In this document: positions 32,216 to 45,535 of the stretch, piece after piece | Numbering within the stretch: the stretch's first letter is position 1 | Layout: every line of letters starts with the position of its first letter | DNA from: Capsicum annuum | Lineage: Eukaryota; Streptophyta; Magnoliopsida; Solanales; Solanaceae | Assembly (NCBI RefSeq): GCF_002878395.1 | Contig: NC_061119.1 | Coordinates: 14,631,462 to 14,695,461, forward strand | Direction of reading: 5' to 3' | DNA length: 64,000 nucleotides | Position numbers and translations under genes: made by a program | The notes under the pieces: model-generated | Databases searched by the model: none | Seen by the model: only the letters and a program-made list of their open reading frames with translations | What the model was told of the DNA's origin: nothing

Positions 32216-35200
32216 TCATATATATTCTCGGCTAGCTTCATGAATAGCTATTATCTCATCATGGTTCAATGAAGTAGCTAGATAGACTGCTTTGTATATC
32301 TCCAAGATATGACAGTGTCCCCACATGTGAACACATTGCATGTTTGAGATCGAGATTTATGCGGGTTAACTAAGTACCCAGCATTATGCATGATTAACAA
32401 GATCAAGACTGCAATCTTTAGAATAAGATACAATCATGTGTCTGATCCTATTTCGATGTCTTCTAGTAGGAGCAGAATTATACCTTGCTAGCAAATTAAT
32501 CAAAAAATGCTATATCGGGCCTTTTAGTATTTCCAAGATACATGATGCACCAATTTCACTAAGATATGATACTCATATTTCTCATTTTAGCAAATAATCT
32601 ATTGCTTTTGAAAACTCTCCAAGAGTTCCAATAATTTTCAAGCTATAAACTTATACAATATAAGGATTATAAATAAGTTTCCCAAAAACTTTTATATGCT
32701 TTAAACATTTTGAATCCTTAAAAGTTTTCATATAAATTGTCAAGTGACAATATTCAACATTGAGTGACATCTTCAAATATTTAGACTGCAAATCAAATAA
32801 GTTTTATGCTTACTAAGATGCATCCTTTTATGTCACTTGATAAATGTTTCTACGTCAGCATGCTTAAATAAATGTAGAATTTAGATCCTCACAATCTTTT
32901 ACCATATTGCTCAATATTATATCAAAGATATTAATGATATATCATTTTGTATCAGTTCACCGTGTGACATAACATTTTGAGATCTCTTCACTTCATTATT
33001 TTTAGGTACTTGAACCTTTCATAAGGTTTTATGAAGTGTTATGCCGTAGGCTCTTCAAGAGAACATTGTCTTCTTATTATGGCTATTTTCTCCTTATCCT
33101 TTTCAAGGATTATTTCATTTGGAACCGATTAGTCTACCATACTTCATGCATGCGTAGACTTTGTCCTTTATGAACACAAAATAACAGCACTTACAGCTTA
33201 AATATGAGATGTTTTTGGCATGGGACTTGAATTATATTTTGAATGAGGATCTGATGATGATTCCTAACATACTTCATAGTTGCTTATAATCTCCCTCTTA
33301 TATTAGGAAAGCTAACATACATCCTCTATTTTTTTTGAGGAATCTATCTTTGTACATCTTGGTATATTCATTAATCATAACCGCACATCAAAACTATTAG
33401 ATGGAATAGTTGGTTCCTGACCTTGAACCAATTGAGAGGGAAGACATAATCATAATTTATTAGTCTAATGCATACAAGTGCTATTGTATGCTACATATCA
33501 TATTTCAGACCAACACATGAAGCTTTGTTCTCATTAGTAATGGTTTAGCTATTTATCGAAGGTATTCAATGCCAAACTATCATCATCAAGATGAATTTTC
33601 TTGATTACACAGTCTAAAAGTTATGCTCTTAACTCAATTTTACTGAGCAAGCAACTTTCTGAATGTCAAATGAAGTTTGACAATGAATGTACATATGATC
33701 ATCTTATTGATGCATCTTTTCAACATATCACATCATAGGTGAACGGACCCATATTCACCTATTATACTTTCCAGATTTAAGGGATTCAATCCCAATATTA
33801 GTTTGTCCAACCAACTTATCATGAGAACAAACGACATAAACAATTCTTGAAGAATCTTTTATTTCTTCAACATATGTCTAATACTCAATATGCACATCTT
33901 TGGGATGTCACAATCGTTCATGTCAATTTGTAAACTTTTATTCTAGCAAACTCTAAGTTTACCATGACATATACCTTTTACTTTAGTAAATTTTAGATTT
34001 ACTATTACATGAATAAATTTCAGATTTACTAATTTAGAAGTAGATTTCAAAATAACTCTTTTAAGTTATTCTGTTTCTTTCAGAGGTGAGTTATGATACC
34101 ATCACAATCAAGGAAGTGAGTTGTGATTCCATCATAATCAAGTGCACGATTGCATTAATAAAGTTCTCATTCCCAACGAATGAAATATAATTGTGCCTTA
34201 AGCCTATCAAATTATGATAGCTTAGAACCTCTTCCAAGATATTGCTACTTCAGGAGCAAATCGAGGCATACATATGATGTAGAGAATTTTTCTCTAACAT
34301 ATCTTATGATCATAATATGCATATGAAAATATCATCACTTTTGATGACTATTATTATGTTGTCACTCCTCGCATATATTCGTGCATTCAATCACTTGTCT
34401 TCTTTCAAACATATTATGCACTGCTACCACATTCACTTCAAGAATGAAACAAATTATCATATTTTAGACTTATCACATATTATTATCGCATTCACTTCAT
34501 GGAATGGAGCATATCACATTCACTTCATGGAATGAAGCATATTTAATGAGAAAAGTTTCATGACTTTTCACCAAATATACATTATTTTGCATTAGTCATA
34601 TTATGTCATCGTTATATCATCAATATGGTGCTTTAATGCATTGAGATTCAAACTCAACATCTTATTCATATAAAGACATCTTAGGTCATCAATATGGTGC
34701 TTTGATGCATTGAGATTCAAACTCAACATCTTATTTATATAAAGACGTCTTAGGCATAAATTGATGAGACTTGAGCCCAATATCTTATTTTCATGGTGCA
34801 TGCATTCATATCGTGCTTTTGGGAGATGACCATATTCAAGTGGTTAAATCTTACTACTAGGTTATTCCCCAAAACAAGTGAATTTTTAGTAGTAAGGTAT
34901 TCAATTTATAGAATTTCGTCGAGATGATGATGCAAGAAAATCATAGTCTTAGCGTAATTTTTATTAGATGCTGTATTTTCTTTCTTTATGGTGTCTCCAA
35001 GACCCATAGCATCTAAGTGAATTTTACCATTCAACACCTATGAAAGGTAGTTCTTGCTCGAGACAACGAACCCAAATTTTGTAAGATTATTAGCAATATG
35101 AAAAGAAAAAAAATAATACCTTAGCCTTCAAATTTGAGACGACAGAGTCTCGTGCTGATAACGTGTTATAAAATAACTAAGAATAAAGAAGAAGAATAGA

Positions 35201-35276
35201 GAGATAACGTATTATGAAATAACTAAGAATAGAGAAAAAGAATATAGAGTAATTCTTATTTCTCTTGAGGGATGAG

Positions 35277-36035
35277 TGATACAATGCTAAGTGTGTATCA
35301 AGAGATTCGAACCAACATAAGAACAACAAGATGAACAACAAAGTGCTAGTGAATTGAAAATGGCCACACACGGCTTCACTATGCTTGCAACACTTGTTTG
35401 AACTAGAAAAGTGAGTTTAACAACAAGAACAACAAAGACAATATTGCTAGTGAATCAAAAGAGCCCCACACAGCTTCACTAGACTTTTATATTCAACAAC
35501 ACAATGTTAACAAGATTTACAAAGAAAGAGATAGAAACTTGACGCACAATATTCATTAATCTAAGAACCCTAACAAGAGAAAGGACCCTAAGACTAATAA
35601 ATATCAATACCAAGTTCTTACTTGAACCAAGAGGAACTCAAAGAACCACAAGAACCTAGTTTCTAGCCAAGATACAACACTAGTATCACTCTACTAGTGA
35701 GAATTCGATTTTGGCCTCTCCAAATGAGAAAGAGAAGTAAGAAATTTACAAGTCTTTTATTTCTTGAATAGGAATGAACTAAAGCAAGACTAGCTCTATT
35801 ACATGGCTTATATAGTCACTTAGAAAGGAGGGACAAAGACCAAAATACCTTTGGCATTTAAGTGGGTGGGTTTGGGGTGTCTTGGTAGGCCTCTTCACAT
35901 TTTATTAAATATAGGCCCTTAGATGGGCTCACAAGAGCCTCACACATGACCAAGAATGTGAACAACGCTTGGAGTCGTTGCAACTCACGTGCTTGGCTTC
36001 GTGTGAAAGGTCTCGAGCTAGGAATTCTCGTATCG
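35277..36035. mobile_element. Solo LTR (759 bp) inside the right LTR of NA2
   Basis: The insert begins TGATACAATG and ends CTCGTATCG, so TGATAC and GTATC(A) are inverted LTR ends with one changed base. It is flanked by identical 5-bp duplications ATGAG (35272-35276 and 36036-36040). It has a TTATATAG TATA-like box near 35808-35815 and no internal coding region, consistent with recombination between two LTRs. Confidence 0.7.
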
Positions 36036-36904
36036 ATGAGAGATTATAAGATTGGGGATATAATGAAAAAAATCCCTTTATTTATAGGAAAAAATACTCC
36101 TAGTTTCTGACTAAAAGACAGATACTTCAAATCCTGATAGATATCAACTATATCTTGATAGATATTATTAGATCTTATCTATATTCTTGATAAACATTCA
36201 CTATAATGTAAATACATTTAATGTTAGATGTTAAAATGAACTCCATAACTATTGTTCTAAGTAAAACTCATACTAATATAATAAGAACAAATAAAAAATG
36301 AATCTAAACAAATTACAAAGGACTTTCATATGTGGCATGTCTTAGAGGCCTCCATTTCTATTTTTCCTTTTTCTCCATTTTTCTTCATTTTTTCTCAATT
36401 AATTTTTTTTATAAAATCACATCCTTAATTTATACATTCAATTACATAAATTCTACTCTTAAATATTAGTAATGTCCATAACTCTCAAACCTTTCATAAT
36501 CATAACCCTCAATTAGTTTATGTTCAAGAAGACCATTTATTTTTTTTTCTCTTTTTTGTTTTTAATTTTCAAACTCTAGATATTTTGTTAATTTTTTGTA
36601 TCTTCCTTTATAATTATTGTGATTGATTTGTATTAAGTAAAATTTATATCTATATATAATAATAAAATTAAATTTCTACACTTAATGATATCATTAACTT
36701 CATGACTTTTAAGTTTTCATATTCATAACCTCCAATTATTTAATTATAAAATTTAAGATAACTTATGATGTTCCTCCATTTTCATCTATATAAAGTCATA
36801 TTTTGTTTCATGAGACCCATACTCAAGAATATTCTTTTTTTTTAATATTTGAAATAGTGTTCTTTATATTATTATTTATAGTATTAAATTCAAGCTTATG
36901 AAGA

Positions 36905-37530
36905 AGACTTTTGAAGGTTGACCGTTTGTCAAAGAGGCTATCGAACAAGAGCTTAAAAATTGTACACTAATTTTATATTTTTTCATGTATTTTCTTATGG
37001 TTAACGTAAAAAATCTAGGTGTTTGTGTGTGTCAGTGTTCATAGGTATGTTCTCTATATGTAACTTCTATAATATGAACTTTCATGATTTTTTGATTATT
37101 GTAAATTTTATAGGCTTTTGAAGGTTGATCGTTTATCAAAGATGCTGTCGAACAAGAGCTTAAAAAATTATACACTAATTTTATATTTATTTTGTCTATT
37201 TTCTTATGGTTAACATAAAAGTAATAGGTATGTGCGTGTGTGAGTGCTCATAGGTATTTCTCTCTATGTAACTTTCATAATATGAACTTTCATGATTTTT
37301 TAATTATTGTAAATTTTATAGGCTTTTGAAGGTTGATCGTTTGTCAAAGAGGCTATCGAACAAAAGCTTAAACAATTATATACTAATTTTGTATTCTTTT
37401 CTATTTTCTTATGATTAATGTAAAAAAAATAGGTGTGTGTGTGTGAGTGTTCATGGATATGTTCTCTATATGTAACTTCTATAATCTGAACTTTCAAGAT
37501 TTTTTGATTATTGTAATTTTTTTTTCGTTT
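36905..37530 (+). repeat. Tandem triplication, 3 units of about 207 bp
   Basis: Units start at CTTTTGAAGGTTGA at 36908, 37115 and 37323 (spacing 207 and 208). The first 50-60 bp of each unit (to GAGCTTAAA) are the best conserved and are preceded in units 2 and 3 by TTGTAAATTTTATAG, which looks like a splice acceptor. The rest is TG- and AT-rich. Confidence 0.75.
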
Positions 37531-40500
37531 AAGCAATAGCTATTGTAAAATTGTTTGTGTTAATTACTAACCAAACTTCAAACAATACTATTAATGGCTT
37601 AAAATGAATATTTATTAATTAATGAAATACATTATTTTTTATATGTTTTTTATGATGCGAAAAACAATTTACGTTTTCTTTAACGACTTGCTTATTATTA
37701 TTATATAGAAGAGTGAAGAGTGGGATGACCAAGGGTATATTTGTAATTTTAATTTTTTTTTTCTTTCTTACTTATGTTTTAGGCATTAAAGCTTGGCCAT
37801 AAATTTTTAATGACAAAAAAGTCAAGCTATTTGTTGTAAATGTCAATCACATCTCAATTGATATAATATCTCATATGGACCCACATAAAATATAGAATTA
37901 GTTGTTATTTGCATATTTAATTACTCTACAAGTGAAATAAAATAATTTAAAAATTATAAATATTTAAATTATAGTCCATACATTCAATTTATTTGACTTA
38001 CTTTTTGTTTAAATTTATTTCAAAAAATTGTCTCTTTTTTTTTAAACTATTGAATTATAACTTTCCACATGTCATATTTAGCACCAGAAGATTAAAATAG
38101 ATTTTGAGACATTCTACATGTTATTAATTTAAGACACAAGATTGAAGATTATTTTTTACTTTCTTAAACTTCGTATCAAAATAAAATCAAACAAAAAAAT
38201 TGAAATAGAGAAATACTCAATTTCAAATTAAAAAACTTTCAGTTATTGAAAGACAATTTTAAAAGCATGACATAAATTATACATTACAATGATAAATAAA
38301 CCTTAAGACTATAACATTTATTTATATTATCAATTTATACGACATAAACTCATTAATACCTATTTTCGGTATTCCATTTTCATGAGCAATTTTTTAGCTA
38401 TTAAGAGATTATCTTAGAATTTATCATCTTAAAATTTTACATTGTTTTATTGTGAAAATTTGCATATGAGATATTCATATGAATAAAAATAAATCTATTG
38501 TCTTCCTGAAAAAAAAATTATTTTATTTAATTTACTCATATACTATAATTTAAGACTGTATATTCTTTATTGAAAAAATTAACATAAGAATAATTTTGTC
38601 ATTGATTTAACACAATAGATTGTTTCATTATGAAAACTAACATATGAATAATTATGTCAAATATATCAAAATTTTATTTATCTTGTGGTTCTAAATATAA
38701 CATGTGGAAAGTTAAAACTAAAGTATTGTATAAAAAAGTTCTATTCTTTTTAAAACAAATTCAAACGGAAAATAGGTCTCTATTTTTTGAAATTGAGAGA
38801 GTAACAAACATCTACAAGACATTCATATATCCACAGTTCACATCATTCAGAAATAATTTCAAGTTAAACTTTTTCATGACATCTAAAATAATTTTAAAAT
38901 ATACTTGGTTAAACTTTAAAAAATAATTTAAGTAATTAGTTTTGTTCATACTTTATTATAATATATGAGAATTTATGTGATAATTTTTTTATTAAATATA
39001 AATTTAAATAATATACTTAAATTAAATGGGGAGAATAATATTAAATTCAAAAAGAAATTATATTTGAAGTTTTTTCCATTTAAACATTTTTTTTTCAATT
39101 GTGGTGTCCAAACAAACTTTCTCTCCTCTTAACTAAATTCACGGAATAAATACGTTACTTTTGTGTGTAACAGTCATTATTATTTTTTTTTTTTACTATT
39201 TTTGTCTAAAATTATTGATATTTAATTTATGTTTAGGTAAAACTTACAAATATAACTAAGGGCATAACAGTTTTTCATAATTTTTAAAATATTTTCATAT
39301 AATTTTTTTTTGTTAATTCCATTGCAACGCGATTTTAAATGAAAAATATAAATGTAATGGTCATTTCATTAGAATCTTTTCAATGTCATTCATGATGTAA
39401 TTTTTCACATTAATTTTACACACCTCAACTATAAGTCTATTTTAATATGTAGTAAAAAAAATTAAATGCATTATATCAGAATGTTTATTATAATACATCC
39501 TATGTCTCAATTCAAATAATATATTTTTCTTTTTATTCAGTTCTAAAAAAGAATTGACATTTTTTATTTGGTTAGTATTTTACAACGTTATCAGTATTTT
39601 AGTCATGTTGAATTTTATTTATTTGTCAAAAATCCACAAAGGTATCTCTTCTATTTAAGGTTCATTTATTTAAAAGAAAATTTGGAACCTCGCGACGTTT
39701 TTGCATATATCTTAAATTCAATGTCTAATTAAAATATTATAAATTGAATAAAAAGAGACGTAGTTTATAGGAGTATGTGCAAATACTCACATTTGTTTCA
39801 AAAAAGATAATAAAAAAGTAAAATTAATTTTGGTCACACATTTGATTGCATAAAGTAACGATAACTATATTATAGTAAGATAATAAAAAATACTCATAAA
39901 TATTGAATAAGTGTTTATCTATCAAACACAATAAGCAATTCCTCCGTAATTCTAAAACTTCACATGATACATATCATTACAAGATTTACACTATACATAT
40001 AATATATGAAAACACAATTATTTTCTAAGCACCAATTCAAATTATTTTAAACAACTTATTTAAAATGTAATATTAACTTTCTCATGTTAAATTAGTACAA
40101 TACATATCATGTTAACTTTTGTTAATCATTTTGATTCTTTTTATTTGAGCTATTAAATTTCCCTATCAAGAAGACATATTACTTAAAAAGACATTTCTTA
40201 TTTACTATATTAAATTGATCTCCTATTTTTAATGTATATACGACAAGACATAAAGACAATCCTTTAACATTATGATTCATTAAAATGTTCATCTAGTAGG
40301 TTCTTATTTTCGTTTGTTAAACACCCATAAAATAAATTTAAATGTATTTAAAATCAATTTATGTTTGAATTAGTATCCCTTTATTGATTCGTATGATCTA
40401 TATAAAATGTTAATAAATAGATATTTATAATTTTAATCTATTCTCTTGTATAATTTTTAAATAAAGTAGAAAAAGAAAAATATTACAATTAGTTGTTTAT

Positions 40501-40569
40501 TCTCTTGTGTTTGACCTGATGTTAAAATAAGAATTAGAATATATAATATTTTAATGTTAATTATGAAGT
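37531..40569. other. Very AT-rich DNA, nothing recognised
   Basis: No TE termini, domain-like ORFs or RNAs were found. The 90-aa ORF at 38654-38926 is Lys/Phe/Ile-rich, as expected by chance in such sequence. Confidence 0.5.
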
Positions 40570-43487
40570 CTTATCATATCAGTAGCCCACCTCAACAATT
40601 TCAACAGGCCCAAAACAAAAATAATTCGACCCACCTTATATCTTCATCATCAATAAGAACCAAACTAATCAACAATAACAACAAAACAACCACGACAACA
40701 CCTACAATAGTAACTCGACAACAATGATAATTTCAACCAACAATGCAACCATTCCTGAACCGAACCCAAAACGTGAACCACGACCCCAATCAATCCCTGA
40801 CCCTTCAACCTGAGAATCCAAGCTCCAATGTTTAAAATTCAAAATTTCACCAGCTCACAATCTTATCTTTATTTCAAAATTCAAAAAATCCCGCGGATAA
40901 TCCCAAGTTTGCCCCTAAAGTTGCTGCTCCCACATCAGTGGGACATAAAAATTGACTCCCCACTTCATTACTATATATAGCTCATTCTTAAGCTAAATTG
41001 AGAAAGTCTCGGAAGGTGAAAACCTAGAAGAAAAACCAGTCTATGTTTTTAAAGTAAAATTTTTTTTTTGTGAAGTTCGTCGGAAAACGAAGTCCCCGAG
41101 TTGAGGACGATGCTTTTTTGATAGTGATAGAGTCCGGTATTAGCTTGTTGTCCTATTTTGCAGCCCCAAAAAAGGTAAACACACCTTCCTTTTTAATTTC
41201 ATTATCGTTTCTTTTCTTCATCCCTTTTCTTCTAGTTTTGTAATCATAGTGGCTGGGGTTGTCTGCTATAGTCCCCTTTGATGGCTATAGAATTTATTTG
41301 CGTTAGTTATTGTTATGTTATTTTACTGAATTAATGGTCATACTGCAATGGTGCCCCATTTGTCGATTTCGTATATTTTTGCTTTCACTATTTTGAACTC
41401 CTTGTCTCTTGTTAAGAATGGTTAGTTAATTTTAAAATATTGAACACTCTGTGTAATTCTGCTTCGTCTCACTATTCTGTAACTATGTTTCGACGCTGGG
41501 AGTAGCTGTAAAAGGCCATAGGATAAAGCATTCTCAAATAAAATTATTGTATTGTGGTATCCTTTTCTGTATTAATGGCTGCTTGAACCCCCTCTCTTTT
41601 GTTGGAGATTTTAGCTTGGCGATTCTGTAAGAGTGAAGGCAGGATGTTTGTCGTTGTAATCATAATTTGTTAACTAATATAAAAATATAAAAAAAAGGGG
41701 AGAACATGTTTGGTTTTGTGCACCTTTGATGTTGGTCGATTTAAAATTTTTGTTCGCTTCGTGAAATGGTTCAAGTGTTAGTATTCTTATTCTTGAGAAT
41801 TTTCACCGATTCACCTTTTTTTAGCTTCAAAGGAGGCTTGAAAAAGGTTAGAATCGGGGTTAGATTCAGTTCTACCAATAATTCCTGTTCACCTTTGATG
41901 TTGGTCGATTTGAACGTTTTGTTCCCTTTCGTGAAATGGTTCAAGCATTAGTATCCTTATTCTTAAGAATTTCCACTTATTCACCTTCTTTAGCTTCAAA
42001 AGAGGCTTGAGAAGGTTTAGAATCAAGGTCAGAATCGGTTTTTCTAGTAATCCGTCTCTGCTTGGTGTTGTTCAATTTGAACCTTCTTGTTCCCTTCCAT
42101 AAATTGGTTCAAGTGTTAGTATTCTCATTCTTGAAGATTTTTATTGATTCACCTTCTTTAGCTTCAAAAGACGCTTGAAAGAGGTTAGAATAAAGATTGG
42201 AATAAATGTTGTTGATGAACCAATTCATGTACTTGTCGTAGATAATGATAGTGTTGAAAGACCTTCTTGATGTTTAAATTACACTGTGTAAGAAATGAAA
42301 TACCAAGTCCCGATTTGGTAAAATAAGTAGTTGTTCTCTTTCTTATGTGAGGTAAATCATTAATCCCTTAGTAGATTGTAGTATTGTGAGATGGCAGTAG
42401 TGTTATAGTGATTGAATTATATTTAATGTGTATATAGTGAGGTACGTTAATTCACAAAAGTCGAGAGTAGTCTCTCTTGATTTTGTTGCTTGATAAGATA
42501 TACTTTGCGCATTAAGAGTACCTTTTTGAAAAACTCATTCGATCAAATCTAAAACTGGAATTATCTCTTTATGCGAAATCCTTCATGTTTGTTTTGGTTC
42601 CCTTTTTGAATATTTGTTTTAGATTCAACCATGTGTTGCCTTACTCGAGTTTAGAAATACTTTGCTAATCTCCATTTTCTTTTTTCTTGTTGCATAAACA
42701 CTCTGGTTGGAGTCCAAATGGACTTTTCCCTTCCGTATTTCTTAATGGGCTATTTGGGCCCACCATTTCTATTAAATTAACTCCGAGAGTCAATTGCCTG
42801 GCATATGGATACAAGAAGATGGAGGGAAAATAAAATGGGTTGAAGCCCATTGGCAAAGTAGCTAGGAGACTCAAAAGTCTCATATTATTATTGTTTTCTT
42901 TTACTTTTATTTAATATATCCATTTGTTTATTATTCCTTCATTTTATTATTCATTCATTGGCCTCAAAGCCAAAGTTGTAAATTTAATACAGGTGGAATA
43001 GATTTTGCGCCAACGGGCCTGAAAAAATAGTTTAGGACAGGTTATGGGCCGAAAGCCCAACTAGATTAGGATAGGTTTTATCGATTTGGGCCCAAGGGCC
43101 TAAATCTTTTACTTACTCCTCCCTTTCCCTTGTTATGTGTTCATTTGATTATTCATTTTGTTTAGACTTAGTTAAAATTTCTACCAAGTCGCCTAAATCT
43201 ATTTTACACAAGTCTTTGCTAAAAAAATCGATCACTTGTCAACAAATCAATCTTTTCAAAGTTAATCAAAAGATGTTTTTTCAAACAGTCCAGATAACTG
43301 CAAGTTAGCGGACATTTTAGGTGCCTAAAACCTTCCTAAAATGTTAATAGGAACCGCTTACTCAGAATCTTTGAAACTTAAACGATTTGTCTGTTTTGGA
43401 TCATTTAAATTATTTTATAAAGGTTTCTTAATTTCTTTTCAAAATTAAGTGGAGACTCTCTTCGAAAGTCAAAATTTTCGTTAAACA
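40570..43487 (+). repeat. 5' LTR of Tat/Ogre-like element (left-truncated)
   Basis: It is collinear with 46198-49161 throughout. TATA box near 40971-40981. It contains three tandem units of about 170 bp (starting near 41721, 41890 and 42060). It ends ...GTTAAACA just before the primer site. Confidence 0.8.
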
Positions 43488-43491
43488 GAAA

Positions 43492-43509
43492 TGGCGACTC
43501 CACTGGGGA
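43492..43509 (+). other. Primer-binding site (tRNA-Arg type)
   Basis: TGGCGACTCCACTGGGGA lies 4 bp after the LTR end. This sequence is the hallmark primer site of the Tat/Ogre clade of plant Ty3-gypsy elements. Confidence 0.7.
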
Positions 43510-43736
43510 TTTAACTAGGTTCTAAACAAATGTTTGATTTCGTCTTTTGATTAACTGTTTAGATGTTTATATGTTTCGATTTCGCAGTATTTAATTACTG
43601 CACCTCAATTTAATTATTGCATCTCATAGCATATTACTACATTTATTTATAAACTATTTTGGGGTTTCGTGGATGTCCCAGCCCCTGTTGTTCAATTCTA
43701 AATAGTGTGTTGGAAATACGACAGTTTATTAGCATG

Positions 43737-44330
43737 TAAGTCATCTGATGGTTCTTCGTATTTCCAAACCCAAGTCATCCGCTTGGGAGCTTGGTTTAAA
43801 CCCACTCTAAATCGTATTATTTGAAATATGATAGTGTGAAAGATTACCTATGAATTGATAGCTCATAGGTCATCCGTAAGCCAAAACAACATCCTAACCG
43901 AATAGTGTGCAAGGTCAACCCAAAAATCGATAGTTTGAAAGTTATCCATAAGTCGCAGCTAAATTCTTTCCGGAGAATATGCAAGATTATCAAATTAATA
44001 ATTTCCAAGGGTTCTCTATAAGCCGCGTCATATCCAAGATCGATTATGTTCAGGATTACCCAAAGACTAGCAATTTGAGACATATCTCTAAGTCATATTG
44101 TATCCAAGGTCGAATGATGTGCAGGAATACCAGAGAGCTAATGATTGGAGGAATATCTTTAAGTCATCTCTTATCCAAGGTTGAATAATGTACAGGATCA
44201 CCTAAAATCTAGTAAATCAAAGAAAATTTGTAAGTTGCCTCGTACCCAACATTAAATAATGCGCAAGATTATCTAAAGATTGATAATTCAAGGAGAATCT
44301 TAAGCCATATTGATATAAAAGATACATAAG
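43737..44330. repeat. Degenerate 70-72 bp tandem array, about 8 units
   Basis: The landmark TAAG(T/C)C, followed by a TATCCAAG-type segment and AATGATGTGCAGGA-like segments, recurs at 43737, 43877, 43949, 44019, 44089, 44160, 44231 and 44301. Spacings are 70-72 bp, with one double interval where the landmark is lost. It lies in the non-coding interior of the Tat/Ogre-like element. Confidence 0.75.
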
Positions 44331-45535
44331 ACTTACCCGAGGTCACATGCAAAGAATTATTATCAATAACTAGAAAGGTTATCATAGGCAACCAAAATGG
44401 TTCACCTCTGCATAATATTACACGGTTGCAAGGACCATTCTACATAAAGTGTTATCGGAGTCCAAAAGGGTCACCCCACTTTGAAGACATCTTCACTCGA
44501 TAAATAAGCTGATTATGCAACAACTAAGAGGGTTGTTGTGTCTGTTGTTACAAGTTATCTTCTTCCAAGCAGGTACATGAAAGGATGACTTTGCTTTTCA
44601 GGTGACAACTTACGTGGAGATATAGTAAAGACTGTATACCTCTTTTGTGAATTGTGTTTAGCATTGATATTTTTTGTTTGAAGCATTGTCGAGAGCATCC
44701 GAGAAGATGAAAATATCAAATCAAAACCATAGGTACGGATGACTTCAGATAGGATGCACCACAATGTGGAACTATTTCTTAGCAGCGAAACGGGAGGAAC
44801 GTCAAACTCTTTGGACGCGAGCTAAAGGATGATCTCCACCACCATCCAAACACACCCCTGTTAGATGTCATGTGGAAATTTTGGGATATTCTGGTTTCAG
44901 CTTCACCTTTGAGATATTTCTAAACTCATTCCGAGGGTAACCTTCTCTTTCTTTAAAATTCGGGTGGCCACACACTCAGAGTTTTGGAAATTATGTCCAG
45001 GTAAGTTCTTTCCTATGGATGTGAATGATCCCATATTCATGGTTAAGAGGTTACAAACCTATTTTCCGTAACTCGATCAACTTGTCACTCGTTTCGAGCC
45101 AAAGATAGTCTGAAATAAAAGATTATCTTTTCTACCAATTGAGTCGGACTACAGGTAGTATGGTTACCTAAGTCTCGGGGATATGTAGGTTGGGCTTTAT
45201 GTAGAAAACTCAACTACATTCCAACCTCCCCCAAATCCCTTTATTCCCCAACTTTTTGGTTTTATCAAAAACTCTAAAACCGATATAGCTTGTGAACTTT
45301 TTGAAAATCATACTTTGAATCAAGCTTTATGAACTACAAGCGGCCTGAATTCTCATGTAACTTGAGATATTTAGAAAACCTGATACAGAGGTCCGGCCAT
45401 AACTCTATGAAACTCGTGCGAAAGCCAACCTCTTTCAGATTCAAACATGTGGTCGAACAAAGATTAGGAACGTCAGCCTCCCTTTGCCCAGGGTTACTTC
45501 CATCCACCCTACCCAAAGGGAGGGAGAAGTTATTA

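Larger units (their letters stand above)
31407..36225 (-). mobile_element. Non-autonomous copia element NA2, with solo LTR insertion
   Basis: The left LTR is 31407-31694 (TGTTATGAAATAAC ... TTATAACA). The right LTR runs from 35164 to about 36225 and is split by a 759-bp insertion. The interior is collinear with NA1 (same RNase H remnant, same long non-coding part, same CTCCCCTT tract after the left LTR). A CGTTATCAGCACGAGACTC primer-site-like sequence lies at 35145-35163 on the minus strand. The right end is degraded and no target duplication is clear. Confidence 0.75.

Noticed and set aside
38654..38926. 90-aa Lys/Phe/Ile-rich ORF
   Set aside because: It has the composition expected by chance in very AT-rich DNA. 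No motif, no neighbouring gene signals.
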